Source: Palaemon carinicauda
Lineage: Eukaryota; Arthropoda; Malacostraca; Decapoda; Palaemonidae
Assembly (NCBI RefSeq): GCF_036898095.1
Contig: NC_090761.1
Location: 38,963,500-39,027,499 of the forward strand
Reading direction: 5' to 3'
Length of the DNA stretch: 64,000 nt
Part shown: piece after piece, positions 1 through 11,085 of the stretch
Layout of the letters: every line of letters begins with the position of its first letter
Position numbering within the stretch: the stretch's first letter is position 1
Program-made: the position numbers and the translations under genes
The notes under the pieces: model-generated
What the model was told of the DNA's origin: nothing
The model's input: only the letters and a program-made list of their open reading frames with translations
Database searches by the model: none

Positions 1-253
1 AATAATTTTATCTGTAGTAAAAAAATATAGAAATTGTAAGTGACATGAATTCCAAAAGCTCTACAGTGCACTATATGCTGAAATTACTGTGATATTTTTC
101 ATTGTAAGTAACAAGACCACTCAAAACACTCTTAATTAGAAAAGCACTCTGAAAGAACAGAACTCTGTGGCGGAGGCTGCAGCTTAGGCCTATTTCTCGA
201 AACCAGCGTGCCTTTGCCATAATCAATTAATAATTTCCAGCTCTTTACACAAA
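1..253. other. AT-rich sequence without recognised gene
   Basis: This is ordinary AT-rich sequence. I see no open frame, RNA gene or repeat structure that I can support. Confidence 0.5.
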
Positions 254-500
254 AGTTTAAAATCCCTGCAAGTTAAATTACTTTACGATTAGAACTGTGG
301 CCATATGGTTGATGACTGGAATTTCACCTTTTGCTTGACCTTGACCTTGGACTCAACCTTGACCTTTATGTAGCAGTTTAAAATCCCTCAACATTTCATT
401 ACTTTACTGTTAAAATTGTGGCTGTATGGTTGATACCTGGAATTTGACTTTTTGATTAACCTTGATCTTGGACTCAACCTTGACCTTTGACCTTAATATG
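254..500 (+). repeat. Two diverged tandem units of about 121 bp with TGACCT motifs
   Basis: The phrase AGTTTAAAATCCCT recurs at 254 and 375, and the following sequence stays alignable, so this is a degenerate two-copy tandem repeat of about 121 bp. Each unit ends in a cluster of TGACCT half-sites, the reverse complement of AGGTCA. At 481-493 two half-sites are spaced by one base (DR1 geometry). The cluster is a product of the repeat and need not be regulatory. Confidence 0.7.
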
Positions 501-530
501 TATTAATTGGCGTGGATTTTCATACAATCA

Positions 531-900
531 AATGTGACAATTTTGGAAATAATTTATATCTTTCCTAACGATACAAATCTTTAGCTATTTATAATGGTAA
601 TACTTTCGGTGAAGCTGAAACGACAAGCCATTAAAATTTAGCGAGGGTTAACAAGCCATCCAGCTAGTTAGCAAGGATGGGGAGGAGGGTAGCTAGGTAC
701 CAGTCTCACTCACACACCTGTGACTGTGCTTCACTGTGCTTGGAGGAAGGACTTTAAAGGGGACAGGGTTGGTGAGTAAGTTTGTATAAATAGCTAAAGG
801 TTTGCATTGTTAGGAAAAGTACAAATTATTTCCAAATTTGTCATTTCTTCCATATCTGGGATACAAACCTACGCTATTTATAGGGGTGATTTACCCATAG
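531..900. repeat. Left inverted terminal repeat and internal complementary region of copy A
   Basis: The start (AATGTGACAATTTTGG and on through CCTAACGATACAAATC) returns as its reverse complement at about 785-848, giving a foldback with roughly 60-bp arms. Directly after the inner arm, 849-900 runs into sequence ending in TACGCTATTTATAGG, which corresponds to the other element end. Outer-end complement followed by other-end complement is the internal complementary region (ICR) arrangement of DIRS elements. The same arrangement is present in copies B, C and D. Confidence 0.72.
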
Positions 901-1361
901 GGAGGGTGGATGTCTCTGCAAATCTGGCTTTTTGGCTTTATACGGGGTTTCCTTTTTTATGTAGGTTAGTACAAAAATAAGGAGACCTTAACACCTCGCT
1001 AAACCTTGCTACTCAAGGTCTGCGGCCTACACAAGCTGTGTGTTGACTCACTAGCAATGTGACTGTCGAGGTATAAGTTATTACGAGTCCATAGGAAATA
1101 GCCTAGTTGATCAAGACTTTCCCAATACCACCTCGCTAGGGTATAGGGAAATAACAGTACTGACCCAATACTAGGTATACAAGGGAGCTATGGTTTACCT
1201 GCAGTTGTTGAGGCCAGCTTGTACAGAGAACCTAGAATACTGCTTTCCCCAAGAGAGGGGAAGATGAAGAAAAGAAAAGAGCCAGTCATTCCTTTTCATT
1301 CACAGAGACTAAAACTGGGTAACAGTGCCCTCAACCTTCTGCTACTTGTCCAATAAGGAGC

Positions 1362-2282
1362 TTAAGGTACTATACCAGCTGTTGTGCAGCCACCACAGGA
1401 CTGATAAAAAAACATATCGAGTCTTCTGCCAGTTAAAGTCGTCTGACGCTTCCACACCCGTATTTGTAAAACCTGCGTCACAGAGCAGTTTCTTTTGAAG
1501 GCCAGGGATGTAGCTATGCCCCTAATATCGTGAGCTCTGGGTTGACGTGTTGGAGGAGGATCTGGATTCAGAGCGTGATCGATGACTCTGTAAATCCATG
1601 CTGAGATGGTGTTCTTAGTGATCCTCCTTTTGTTTCTCCAGATGCTGATAAAAAGCAAAGGCACTCGGGAGCAAGCTGCCGCTGTTTTCTTGAGGTAGAG
1701 CCTCAAACTACTTACTGGGCACAGTAACAGATGATCTGGATTATCAGTTACGGCACGGACACCGTTATCCGAAAGAAATCGAATCTAGGATCCAAAACCC
1801 CTGGATTCTGAATCTTGGCAACAAACTCAAGGACGAAGCTGAACGTTACAGCTTCCCATCCCCTTGAATGGGCAATGTCATAAGTGAGACCATGAAGTTC
1901 ACTGACTCGTTTGGCCGAAACCAAGGCCAGTAGGAACACCGTCTTCCAAGTAAGGTGGCGATCTGTTGCCTGATGTAATGGTTCGTAGGGAGACCTCTTT
2001 AGACACCAAACTCGAACCATGTTTCAAGGGGGAGGTCTTACTTCCGACTGAGGACAGATAAGTTTGTAACTCCATATGAGTCAGGAAAGTTCTAGTGATG
2101 AAGAGATGTCCATTCCTTTCAGTTTGTAGGCGATGCTCAAGGCTTGGCGATAGCCTTTCACTGCCAAAACTGAGAGGCGCATTTCCGCCTGCAAATACAC
2201 GAGGAACTCGGCTATTGCTAGGATAGTGGCATCGAATGGAGATGTAACCCTTCCATGACACCAACCACAGAAGACGTAACAC
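1362..2282 (-). pseudogene. Tyrosine recombinase of DIRS copy A, frameshifted
   Basis: The minus strand reads the catalytic domain of a DIRS-type tyrosine recombinase. An N-terminal helical part (about 2270-2090, including VKGYRQALSIAYKL) precedes box I around 1905 (FLLALVSAKRVSELHGL, with the catalytic Arg). Box II is at 1518-1532 (HDIRG, catalytic His-x-x-Arg intact) and is followed by SVTQVLQ and VWK. In DIRS elements this enzyme recombines the circular cDNA into the genome. The frame breaks at least twice: a stop near 2070 and a one-base shift between 1748 and 1706. The Tyr box cannot be placed with confidence. The best-preserved recombinase motifs of copies A, B and C are here. Confidence 0.8.
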
Positions 2283-2289
2283 TTTGCCT

Positions 2290-3185
2290 AGTAGACTGCT
2301 GCTGAAGATTTTTGCAGATATCCAGACATCCTCTTCGCAACTTGTTGCTGCGAAAATCCTCTTCGAGAGAGGAGATACTGGATAGTCTCCAGGCGTGAAG
2401 TCGTCGTGAAGCTATGGTTATGTGGTAGATGTTGACATATGGTTGTCTGAGTAGATTGTATTGTGGAGGAAGTTCCTTGGAGGCTCCATTAAGAGCTGCA
2501 GATGGTCCGGAAACCATTCCGCATGATGCTGTAGTGGAGCTATGAGGGTCATTGAAAGGTTGAGTGAAGTTCTGGCCTTGTTGAGTACTCTTCTCATCAG
2601 ACAGAATGGAGGAAAGGTGTAAACGTTGATGTTGTCCCACCATTGTTGGAATGCATCTTGTCAGAGAGCCTTGGGGAGCCTAAAGTTCAGGGCTGTTACA
2701 AACAGATCCATTATTGGAGAACCCCACAAAGTTAGGACTTTGTTGGCTACTAGATAATCGAAAGACCATTCGATGCCCACTACCTGAGTTGCTCTGCTCA
2801 GATTGTTGGCGAGCACATTCCTCTTGCCGGGAAAGAAGTGAGCTGATAGCGAGACCGAGTGAACTTCGGCCCATCTCCGTATTTCTACTGCTAGATGGGA
2901 TAGGGGCTGAGAAAAAGTACCTCCTTGCTTGTTGATGTAAACTACTACAGTGGTTTTGTCACTCATCACCAGCACGGAGTGGCTCACCAAGAACTGATGG
3001 AATTGTTGCAGGGCCAGAAAGACAGCCTTCATCTCTAAGAGATCTATGTGAAGGTACTTTATGAATTCTGGACAAAGGCCTGAGGTCGTGCAGTGCAGCA
3101 CGTGGGGCCCCCACCTTTCTTTTGATGCATCAGAAAACAGCATCAAGTCTGTGGGGAGGACGAGATCTACACCCCAAGAGAGCAT
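2290..3185 (-). pseudogene. RNase H and connecting domain of DIRS copy A
   Basis: The minus-strand frame contains the ordered RNase H motifs typical of DIRS pol: LFSDASKERWG (first acidic box), LEMKAVFLALQQF (Glu box), VVVYINKQGG after MSDKTT (Asp box) and GKRNVLANNLSR near the end, where the family usually has AD-x-LSR. Next comes the conserved PIMDLFVTALNFRLP segment. An in-frame UGA follows RLPKAL (around 2660), yet the same frame continues downstream with WWDNINVYTFPPFCL, the connecting segment before the recombinase. The domain would degrade the RNA strand of the replication hybrid. No reverse transcriptase could be read upstream, so the pol ORF is incomplete. Confidence 0.82.
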
Positions 3186-4380
3186 TCCGTGTGGCAGAAG
3201 TGAGGTGCTTCTCTTAGTCAGGCAGACGAGCTTGTCTGCTTACCTTGCTTGGTGAATGGGTGCACAACCCTGTGCAAGAATTCCTTGCGTAACTAGAGTC
3301 TGTGTAAACGACCAAGTAGGATGGACCAGAGTATTTTCCTACAAACTGTCTCCTGCAGCAACCTGGTGGGTAGTGTTAGCGCTATTCCAGGAGGAGGCAT
3401 TTATTCATAACAGGTAAGACTTCGGGAGATAGGTTGTAACAGCATCTGTGAGGAAAAATTCACCACCTATTATCAGAAAATGGGAAGGGCCCTGAACTAC
3501 CTGGTCAACCGATACCCAGTAGGATGTTAATAATACATCGGGCTTATGCCTATTGCCCCAATAAAGATTAGCAAGTTCCAACGAGTGGAACAAGGGATCT
3601 TGACCTTCCAGCGCAAAACCAATTCTCCTCGGTTTCTCCCAAGGGGTCTAGTGATTGCATAGCGAGTAACATCTCAAGTTGATGTCAAGACGTGAACCCT
3701 GCTGTGAAGGGGAGGGGGGGGGGGGGGGGGATTTGCTCCAACTACCGCTAACACAATGGGAGTTGGCTGAGTATGTATGTTAAAATCGGTATTCTAGAGG
3801 AACCAGTACTCCTTAGAGAAAGATATTATTACAGTAAATCTCCTTAGTGATCGCTTTCAGGCAAGAGATCGGTTGGTAACAACTGATTGTACACAACTAC
3901 TTCCGAAAGGTAAGAATGAGACGTATCTTCAATCTATTGTTGGACAGGTAATGTATGCATAAGTCCATCTATGGACCTGTAACATACCAGGGAGGTGGAA
4001 GAACATACTGGCATAGCCCAAATTATTAGTAGTATCTGGAACTTGATTGGAGAACGTTGACAAACATTCGTAACCAAGTCCTCTTCCTTCCTATGAACAA
4101 TGAAAACATTTGAACTTCATCGTCTTCAATCTGCAAAACTGGAATAAGTTTCAAATATTTCCTTTCAGAAAACATACAGTGAAGTTTCCGGTCTCAATAT
4201 TTTCTAAAACTAAGACCTCCAATCAGAAGTTAAGAAGGAACTGCCTGGGATGAAGGGAAACCACATATCCAGCATGTCTGGCTACGGGAAGGATGAAGAG
4301 TAATGCATAACCTAATTTCCCGCAAGGAATATAGCCATTAACACTATCCATTTAGAACTGAGTTCTAGTTGTAAGATGGT
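3186..4380. other. Degenerate interior of copy A with poly-G tract
   Basis: The reverse transcriptase is expected here on the minus strand, but I could not read its motifs (LPFGL-like or YxDD). A short run of 17-18 G lies near 3714-3731. The stretch is either highly diverged or replaced by unrelated sequence. Confidence 0.4.
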
Positions 4381-4639
4381 CTATAGTCCTCGTCGGCCGA
4401 AAGATTGCTTGCCTGCATATGTGTGTGTCCATCTGCAGCCGCGCATGCGTAACCTCTTTGCCTCCGGGTAAACGTTTAAAAACGAGTCGGAGCCCGCTTG
4501 CGGGAATAATGTACAGCTTGTGCGACGAATCGCAACATTAATGCCCAAGGAATTTGAGTGTCGACTAGCTGTATTATTTTTAAGAAGTGAGCACATGCAC
4601 CCATGAAAACAACGTACAGCTAGTGTAGCGATCACACTC

Positions 4640-4845
4640 CATTGTTTGCATGCCTGCCTGACTTGTGGGCGGGGCTTGCTGATGTTCATAAACATAATGA
4701 GAAGCTGACAAACTTTGTCTGGTCGCCTTGTGGTTGGGGCTTCTTAACGTTCGTAAAGGTATTGAAAGCTGACAACATTCGCCTGGATACCTTGTGTACG
4801 GAGCTTGGTACCATTCGTAAACGTAAGCACAAGTTAAAAATTTCC
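4640..4845 (+). repeat. About three degenerate ~70-bp tandem units
   Basis: The phrases CTTGTGGGCGGGGCTTGCTG, CCTTGTGGTTGGGGCTTCTT and CCTTGTGTACGGAGCTTGGT are spaced by about 70 bp. Each is followed by a form of TTCGTAAACGTAA and then by AAGCTGACAA. This is an old tandem array inside the gag-side region of copy A. Confidence 0.6.
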
Positions 4846-5042
4846 CTTGAAACTAAAGGCTTGAAATAATAACCGTGTAAGGTATACAGTATATCACAAG
4901 CCCGTTGTGCTAGTGCTCTGAAGAGTTCTCCATTTCATTGGACATCAAAGCCCACGAAAATAACAAAGAAGGATGATATTTCACGAAACTCGGTGTCTAA
5001 CGAGAACTCGGTGTCTAACGAGAACTCGTTGTGTCCAGTGAC

Positions 5043-5740
5043 ACACTGACAAGGGAGTTGCCGCTCAGAAGGGTATTGGAGAAGATCTCTCCTCTCACAA
5101 AAGAGAGGATCAATCAACTCCTCCTTCCAATAGTGCACCGCCTCGCTTACAAGTGCGCTGCCGCTCGGATGTGTGTTAGAGAAGATTTCTCCTCTCGCAA
5201 AAGAGAGGATCGATCAATTCCTTCCAATGGCGCATCACCTCATGGACGAGGGAGCTGCCGCTCAGAAGGGTGTTGGAGAAGATTTCTCCTCTAGCAAAAG
5301 AGAGGATCGATCAATTCCTTCCAATGGCGCATCACCTCATGGACGAGGGAGCTGCCGCTCAGAAGGGTGTTGGAGAAGATTTCTCCTCTCGCAAAAGAGA
5401 GGATCGATCAATTCCTTCCAATGGCGCATCACCTCATGGACGAGGGAGCTGCCGCTCAGAAGGGTGTTGGAGAAGATTTCTCCTCTCGCAAAAGAGAGGA
5501 TCGATCAATTCCTTCCAATGGCGCATCACCTCATGGACGAGGGAGCTGCCGCTCAGAAGGGTGTTGGAGAAGATCTCTCCTATCGCAAAAGAGAGGATCG
5601 ATCAACTCCTCCTTCCAATGGCGCATCACCTCGCGTAAGAGGGAGCTGCCGCTCCGATGGGCGTTGGATAAGATCTCTCTTCTCACTAAAGAGAGGATCG
5701 ATAAACTCCTTCCGATGGCGCATCGCCTCACGGAGGAGGA
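5043..5740 (+). repeat. 97-bp tandem array, about seven units
   Basis: A 97-bp unit (GAGCTGCCGCTCAGAAGGGT ... CTCATGGACGAG) repeats head to tail. The phase reference ATG of the unit falls at 5173, 5270 and 5367. The central units are nearly identical and the outer ones diverged, as expected from unequal exchange. Since 97 leaves remainder 1 on division by 3, each unit shifts the reading frame, and all three plus-strand frames stay open for long distances. Those long frames are a consequence of the repeat; I see no evidence that they are genes. Confidence 0.92.
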
Positions 5741-6179
5741 AGCTGCCATTCGGAGGGATATTGTATCGTCCTTCCTCGGAAGGTCGGCCTACGCAACACT
5801 TGGAGGTGAACCTATCGGTCGTACAGGTTGTATCTCCTCCCTTCGGGCAAACCTGGCTAGCGGAACATCACCGTGTACAACCTCCGGAATGAAGCCAAAA
5901 CTCGTTTCCGCGCACTCACGGTCCTGTGACAAGTCACTCCGAGGAGTTCCTGTCAGCGAACGTCAGATGAGTAGCAGAGGTAGAGGCAAAAGGCTTCTTG
6001 CTACTTTCCTTACACTGGGAACCTGTGTAAGAAAGGCAGCTCAAAAGGAAAATTATTAAGCATTAGACCAGTGGCCTTTAACCAGATCTGGTTAAAATGG
6101 GTTGACGGGAGAGAAAGACTACGTCTTTACTCTACCAACCCGAAATAAAAAGTGACGGAAAGTCGCTAGTGCTGGTATG
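5741..6179 (-). other. 5' part of DIRS copy A, no gene recognised
   Basis: This lies between the 97-bp array and the right terminal repeat, where a DIRS gag would begin. No protein motif can be supported. The end of this stretch (about 6105-6180) loosely resembles 16297-16375, the equivalent position of copy B, which supports it belonging to the element. Confidence 0.45.
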
Positions 6180-6330
6180 AGCGGGAGGGTTAACCTACCC
6201 CACTCCCCCCTCCGCTAACTAATGGTAGGTAGTTACACCCTGACAAAAAGCTTATAGGCTGGTTTCAGTTTTCGCCGAAATAATACTCCTCAGTAAGGAG
6301 TGGAAGGTTTGTAGTTTGCACAGGAACAAA
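6180..6330. repeat. Right inverted terminal repeat of copy A, degenerate
   Basis: The reverse complement of CCGCTAACTAATGGTAGGTAG ... GGTTTCAGTTTTCGCCGAAA aligns with 600-690 at the left end of the copy. The outermost part (GGAAGGTTTGTAG and on) matches only weakly. Confidence 0.65.
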
Positions 6331-6688
6331 TGTAAAAATACTGTAACAAAAAATAAACACTTAATTTTAGGAAACTTATCAGCAAATGGCAGAAAATATT
6401 AACACTTGACTTTACGATAAGCTTAAAATTAATCTTCTTTTTGCCCTTTTCTAATTTTTTTTTTTTTTACTTCATGTTACTTATTTTCTAAATTTAATTA
6501 CACAATGTATTTTCTTCATCACTGCCACTCTTCTTTAGTTATTTTATCCCTTTTATCTTCCTCTTGGCCTGCTAGTAACCCAAGGCCTCTTTTTAAAATA
6601 ATAATCCAATGAAGCTTGTTTCTGCCTGCTTCTTAAAATGTTCCTGAAATGACTCAGGCAAACGTCATTTATAATTCAAGTGCACGAT
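6331..6688. other. AT-rich spacer between DIRS copy A and the Tigger-like element
   Basis: This is AT-rich sequence, probably including the 3' non-coding part of the adjacent pogo/Tigger-like element. No matching terminal inverted repeat could be found here. Confidence 0.4.
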
Positions 6689-8275
6689 CTATGACAATTT
6701 TTCTGGATGTCTCTTTTCGACAAAAGCCGCCATTTTATAGTAGCAAGCTAGAGCCTCCTTAATCTCTGCCATGGTCATAGGGTCATCCTCCTCCCCCTCG
6801 CTGCTAGAGAACTTGTCCTGAACTTTGTTCAGTTACATGGCCTCCAAGTCATCAGTCGTAAGTTCTTCTTGGTGCTCTTCTATAAATTCATTAATGTCAG
6901 CAACATTAACTTCCAGACCCATGGACAACCCGATTGTAAAAATCTTGGCAACCTCAGATTGAGTGACAGGTTCAAGATCGTCAACAGTTTCAGAATCGGC
7001 TTTGGCTTTAGCTTGGTCTGCATGGAAGCCCTCAAAATCTTTTGCAGAGACGGCATCAGGCCACAGCTGCTTCCACACAGAATTCAAGGTGCGCCTCTAA
7101 ACCTCCTGCCAAGTTGTATTGGTGATTTTGAGGCACATCACAATATGGAAATGCTCCGTCCAAAATTCACAAAGGGTGAGGTTTGTGCTCTCAGTGATTA
7201 CGAAACATCTCGTGAAAAGATATTTCGTAAAAAGTTTCTTGAAGTAGGAAATCACTTGCTGGTCCATGGGCTGGAGGAGAGGGGTGGTGTTAGGTGGAAG
7301 ATAGAGAAACTTGATGAAGGAATACTCTGCTAGGATATCTTTCCCAAGGCCAGGAGGGTGAGCAGGTGCATTGCGAACACCAGCAGGCATTTCAGGGGAG
7401 GCACTTCTCTTCTCTTCCGAAGCAAAGGTTTACCCACTCGGTGAACAATGTTCTTGTTACCCAGGCTTTTGCAATAGCCCTCCACTACACCTGAAGCTTC
7501 TCCTTCATCACTTTGTGGACCTTGAAGGCTCGAGGAGTCTCAGAGTGATACATCACCAGGTCAGCAAGGGTTTCACCTTACAATCCCAGTGGCGTTTGCA
7601 CAGAGTGTAAGGGTAAATCTGTCCTTCATAAGCTTATGCCCAGGTAGCTTCTTTTCTTCTTCCGTAATGGAAATCCGACGAGGCATTTTCTTCCAGAAAA
7701 GCCCAGTTTCGTTGCAGATGAAGACTTGCTGGAGACTGTAGCCTTCCTGGACAGTCAACTTGTCGAACGTCCTAACAAAGGCTTCGGCTGCTTTCGTGTC
7801 TGAGCTTGCAGCCTCCCCATGACCCACCACCGAATGAACGCCAGATTGTCTCTTAAATTTTTCAAACCACCCCTGAGGAGCCTTGAATTCTGGAGGTACC
7901 TGCTTCGATATCCCTTCTCCAGCATTGGTTTCAGCCTGGGCATACACGAGATCACCGAAAATGACGCTGGCCTTCTGGCAAATTATTGTTGCGGTGATCG
8001 TGTCTCCAGCAATTTCCTTGTCCTTAATCCAAACAAGCAGCAGTCTCTCTATCTTATCTTGGACATCACGCCCTTAGAAGGTGTTTCTGCTTTGAAGGCT
8101 TCCTTCTGTTTCAGTATCGTTCCTATTATAGACAGGTTTCAGCCATATTCCTTTGCTATCACACTTAACTGTATGCCAGCCTCGTATTTCTTGATTACAG
8201 TATTTCCATCTTCATCTCCATAGCAAGAATCAGCCTCTTCTTTTCCTACACATCAACAACTTTCTTGGGACCCAT
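6689..8275 (-). pseudogene. pogo/Tigger (TIGD1-like) transposase pseudogene
   Basis: On the minus strand the copy starts with MGPKKV at 8275 and can be followed in broken frames to a stop at 6689-6691, near full length for a Tigger transposase. Recognisable parts are the CENP-B-like DNA-binding segment (GWFEKFKRQSGVHSVVGHGE, about 7870-7810), ETGLFWKKMPRR (about 7700), NAPAHPPGL (about 7365), PNTTPLLQPMDQQVISYFKK (about 7290-7230) and an acidic tail (EEHQEELTTDDLE). Stops interrupt codon 10 and later positions, and frames shift between blocks. The Asp usually preceding ETGLFWK is Asn, and the Asp usually preceding NAPAH is Arg; the Asp of QPMDQ remains. This is a fossil DDE transposase of the Tc1/mariner superfamily. 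Confidence 0.9.
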
Positions 8276-8693
8276 GGCTAATAAACTAGCGTAATATCAC
8301 AACACCATACAGTACAACATTCACGAAAGCGAAATCACAAATACAAAGTCAATGTGCATGATACCGCTGCCAAAACAAAATAGCTGAGGAGCACCAATGC
8401 GTAGATGTATGATAGGATAGATGCTGACCAATGGGAGAGTAGGATCTTATGGTGGTAACTAGCACCTGAGTAGGGAGATAACCAATGGGAGCACGGGAGG
8501 ATGGTGGCGAGTTTACGGGCTGGAGGCGTGCGAATTCTAAATTCGGTCTCGGACACGTTCGGGTTCTCATACCGTACCTGCTTTCATTAGACGAAACATT
8601 TTTCATGATGCAAGTCGTAAAATTCTTTGTATCTCTTTTCGCAGTGAAATTTTTTTAAGCAGATTTTTTTGTGTCGCGAGGTATTACTGTATA
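6689..8693 (-). mobile_element. Tigger-like DNA transposon copy
   Basis: The transposase pseudogene is followed upstream by about 400 bp that ends at 8680-8693 in CAGTAATACCTCGCGACAC (read on the minus strand), bordered by TA. CAG-starting termini next to a TA target are usual for pogo/Tigger elements. The opposite terminus was not found, so the copy is probably truncated at its 3' side. Confidence 0.65.
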
Positions 8694-9157
8694 TGGTTCT
8701 TGACATCTTGTTAAAAATTTTATTAGCAGTGATCCAGATTCACTGATGTCATAATCCTATGTAAAGAACGAAGGTTTATATTCGTGTTGGAGCAAACGGA
8801 TATTGAAGCCTACAAAAATTTGGGTGTGCCCATACAACTTACCTTTTCTTTGGTAAAATATTCATCTTTAATGAGTCAGTTGTGAAATATTAAAAGTAAA
8901 TCAGCAAATTTCACAGCACTGACTTGCATCTAGATTATTTTGCATCCTTCTTTTACTCAACCTGGAAGAAAAAAAATTATGTGAATAACAGTGAATCTTT
9001 AATAATAAAATTTATCATTTATCATTTCAACACAACATAACACAAGTAGCCATCACGATAACTACATGTAAGCAGTCACTTCATTGTTGGTAGTAAAATG
9101 ACTACAAGGTAAGATTCACTTAAATAATTATCAACTTAATTTTCTCTGAATAGGTAA
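8694..9157. other. AT-rich sequence without recognised feature
   Basis: Between the Tigger-like element and DIRS copy B I see no gene, repeat unit or RNA. Confidence 0.5.
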
Positions 9158-9745
9158 AATGACAAATTTGGAAGTAATTTTCATTTTCCTAACGATACAA
9201 ACCTTGACCTCTTTATAGGGAATATACTTTTGGCAAAACTAAAAACAAGCCATAAGATTTTTAGTGAGGTATAAATACCCACCGCTAATTAGCTACCATG
9301 CTCACATACACACCTGTGTTCTATCGCAACTTTTGATTATAGGCAGGCCTTGCAGGGGGATAGGTTATGGCAGGACTAATCTATATAAAGATCAAGGTTT
9401 GCATCGTTAGGAAAAATTACAAATTTGAAACAGTGTGTATATTTCCAACCTATAAAGTATGAACTTGAAGCTCTTTAAATAGAAGAATTATTTCCACACT
9501 AACTGAAAACCAGCCGTTAGAATTTTGCGAGGTGTAACTACCCGCTACTAGTAGGCGGGAGGGGATAGTGGAGGTAACCCACTACCCCACTCACACCAGC
9601 ACCAATAAAAACCATCACTTTGCAATTGCAGCAGGATTTCTGGGGGTAGCTGATAGCGGGAACAGTATGTGTAAAGAACTTCAGGTTTGTATAGTTAGGA
9701 AAAATACTAATTACTGTATTCTAAATTTATCATTTATTCTGACAC
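9158..9745. repeat. Two consecutive left terminal repeats of copy B type
   Basis: AAATGACAAATTTGGAAG at 9158 returns inverted at about 9395-9427, giving a foldback. A second terminus-like segment (9431-9745) repeats the same layout: GAAAACCAGCCGTTAG, a GC-rich middle, and then GGTTTGTATAGTTAGGAAAA. Having two termini in a row suggests either a remnant of another copy or a junction left by incomplete recombination. Confidence 0.6.
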
Positions 9746-10249
9746 TAGATAAAAAAAACCTTACACTTTTTCATAGAAAACTCACCTTACGGTGGGTTTT
9801 AGTGCCTAAAACCAACTGGCTGGAGACTGTCCTGGGGTACACCTCTATGCTTCACATGAGCTGTTTAAAGCTAACCTGACACCACGAGAACCTAAAGGAT
9901 GACAGCCTGGGCAATCGGTGCTAGCGTAGAATTTAGCAATGTAATATGACCAGGTAAGCATAAAGATGGAGCTAAATCCCATACTTAACCTAGGGCACTG
10001 CCAGACTCCACCTTTCATAGAGGATGGGGACATAACAAATATATACATATAACTCATGTTACACAAAGAGCATGGTAACCAACTGCAGTCAGAGGAGGTT
10101 AACTTGCAGAGTTGATCGGATGTTGAGCCCCAACAGAGGGGAGAATGAAGTAGGAAATGGCCAGTCACTCACACATTCACTCTAGTCTTACTTACTGGTA
10201 ACATTTGTCCTCAACCAACTGCTACTCATACTACAAGAGAGCTGAGGTG

Positions 10250-11085
10250 TTAGTTAACCATGTTTTGCCCAGCCACCATAGGACCTAAAGTGAGTGTGTC
10301 TGGGTTACTGTAGGTTGTCTTGCAGTTAGTGGGCTGTGAATGTCGTCTGATCTTTCCACACTCCCGCTTGTAACACCTGCTTAACAATGAAAAGGATGTA
10401 CTGATGTCCCTGACTTCATGGGCATGGGGATGGCAGTTAGTATAAGAGCTATCCTGTTGGATTGCTCTGTCAATTATCTGCCTGATCCAGGAAGAGATAA
10501 AGTTCTTTGTTATCTTCCTTTTATTCTTTCCTGTGCTTACGAAAAGCCTGTTGATCTGTCGGCGGGCTCTTTCGGTTCTCTTCAAATATTTTCTCAGCGC
10601 CCATCCAGGGCATACTAACTGCTGATCAGGATCATCAGTTACGCAACAGAAACTCTCAATCCAGAAGGTCCGGAAACTAGGGTCCACTATAGCCGGATTT
10701 TCAGTCTTGGCTACAAACTCAGTGACAAAATAAAGTGTCACTTACCCCCTTTCCCTTGAATGGGTTATGTCATAGGACAGATCATGAAGCTCACTACCTC
10801 TCTTTGCAGCTTCCAGAGCTAGAAGGAATACCGTCTTCAGAGTCAAGTCTTGATCTGAAGCTTGATGAAGAGGTTCATACAGGGCTCCTTTCAATGAATG
10901 TAAAACCTTCACTAAGCTCCCAGGAGAAGGTCTGACTTCTGACTGAGGGCATATGCACTCAAAATTTCATATGAGTAAAGACCATTCCGTCAAGAAGGAA
11001 ATATTAACTTTATTCAGCTTGAAAACTAGGCTCAAGGCCGAGCGATACCCTTTCAATCCCGACACTGAACAAAGTTTTCCCTCCC
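10250..11085 (-). pseudogene. Tyrosine recombinase of DIRS copy B, broken
   Basis: The minus strand shows FVTEFVAKTENPAIVDPSF, LFVSTGKNKRKITKN, FISSWIRQIIDRAIQ and HAHEVRDISTSF. These match, in order, the recombinase of copy A. The box II motif HEVR keeps the His and Arg. After STSF the frame shifts: the expected VLQAGVWK-like segment is readable only in another frame (CYKRECGK here). Homology to the N-terminal part of copy A's recombinase continues to about 11089, where RTE sequence begins abruptly. Confidence 0.75.

Larger units (their letters stand above)
531..6330 (-). mobile_element. DIRS1-like retrotransposon copy A, decayed
   Basis: A tyrosine-recombinase retrotransposon remnant lies on the minus strand. 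A left terminal repeat with foldback (531-900) and a partial inverted partner (6180-6330) bound it. In minus-strand order it holds a gag-side region with tandem arrays (about 5740-4380), a region where no reverse transcriptase could be read (4380-3190), an RNase H domain (3185-2660), a connecting domain and a tyrosine recombinase (2282-1362). This order and the inverted ends fit DIRS1-type elements, which replicate through reverse transcription and integrate by a recombinase rather than a DDE integrase. Frameshifts and stops make this copy non-functional. The right border is the least certain because that terminal repeat is degenerate. Confidence 0.82.

Noticed and set aside
1899..2643. Minus-strand frames of 127 and 141 residues in DIRS copy A
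   Set aside because: They are alternative frames over the recombinase N-terminus and the connecting domain; the conserved motifs are read in another frame.
5173..6059. Three overlapping plus-strand ORFs of 122-239 residues
   Set aside because: They are the same 97-bp repeat read in rotating frames, on the strand opposite to the DIRS genes.
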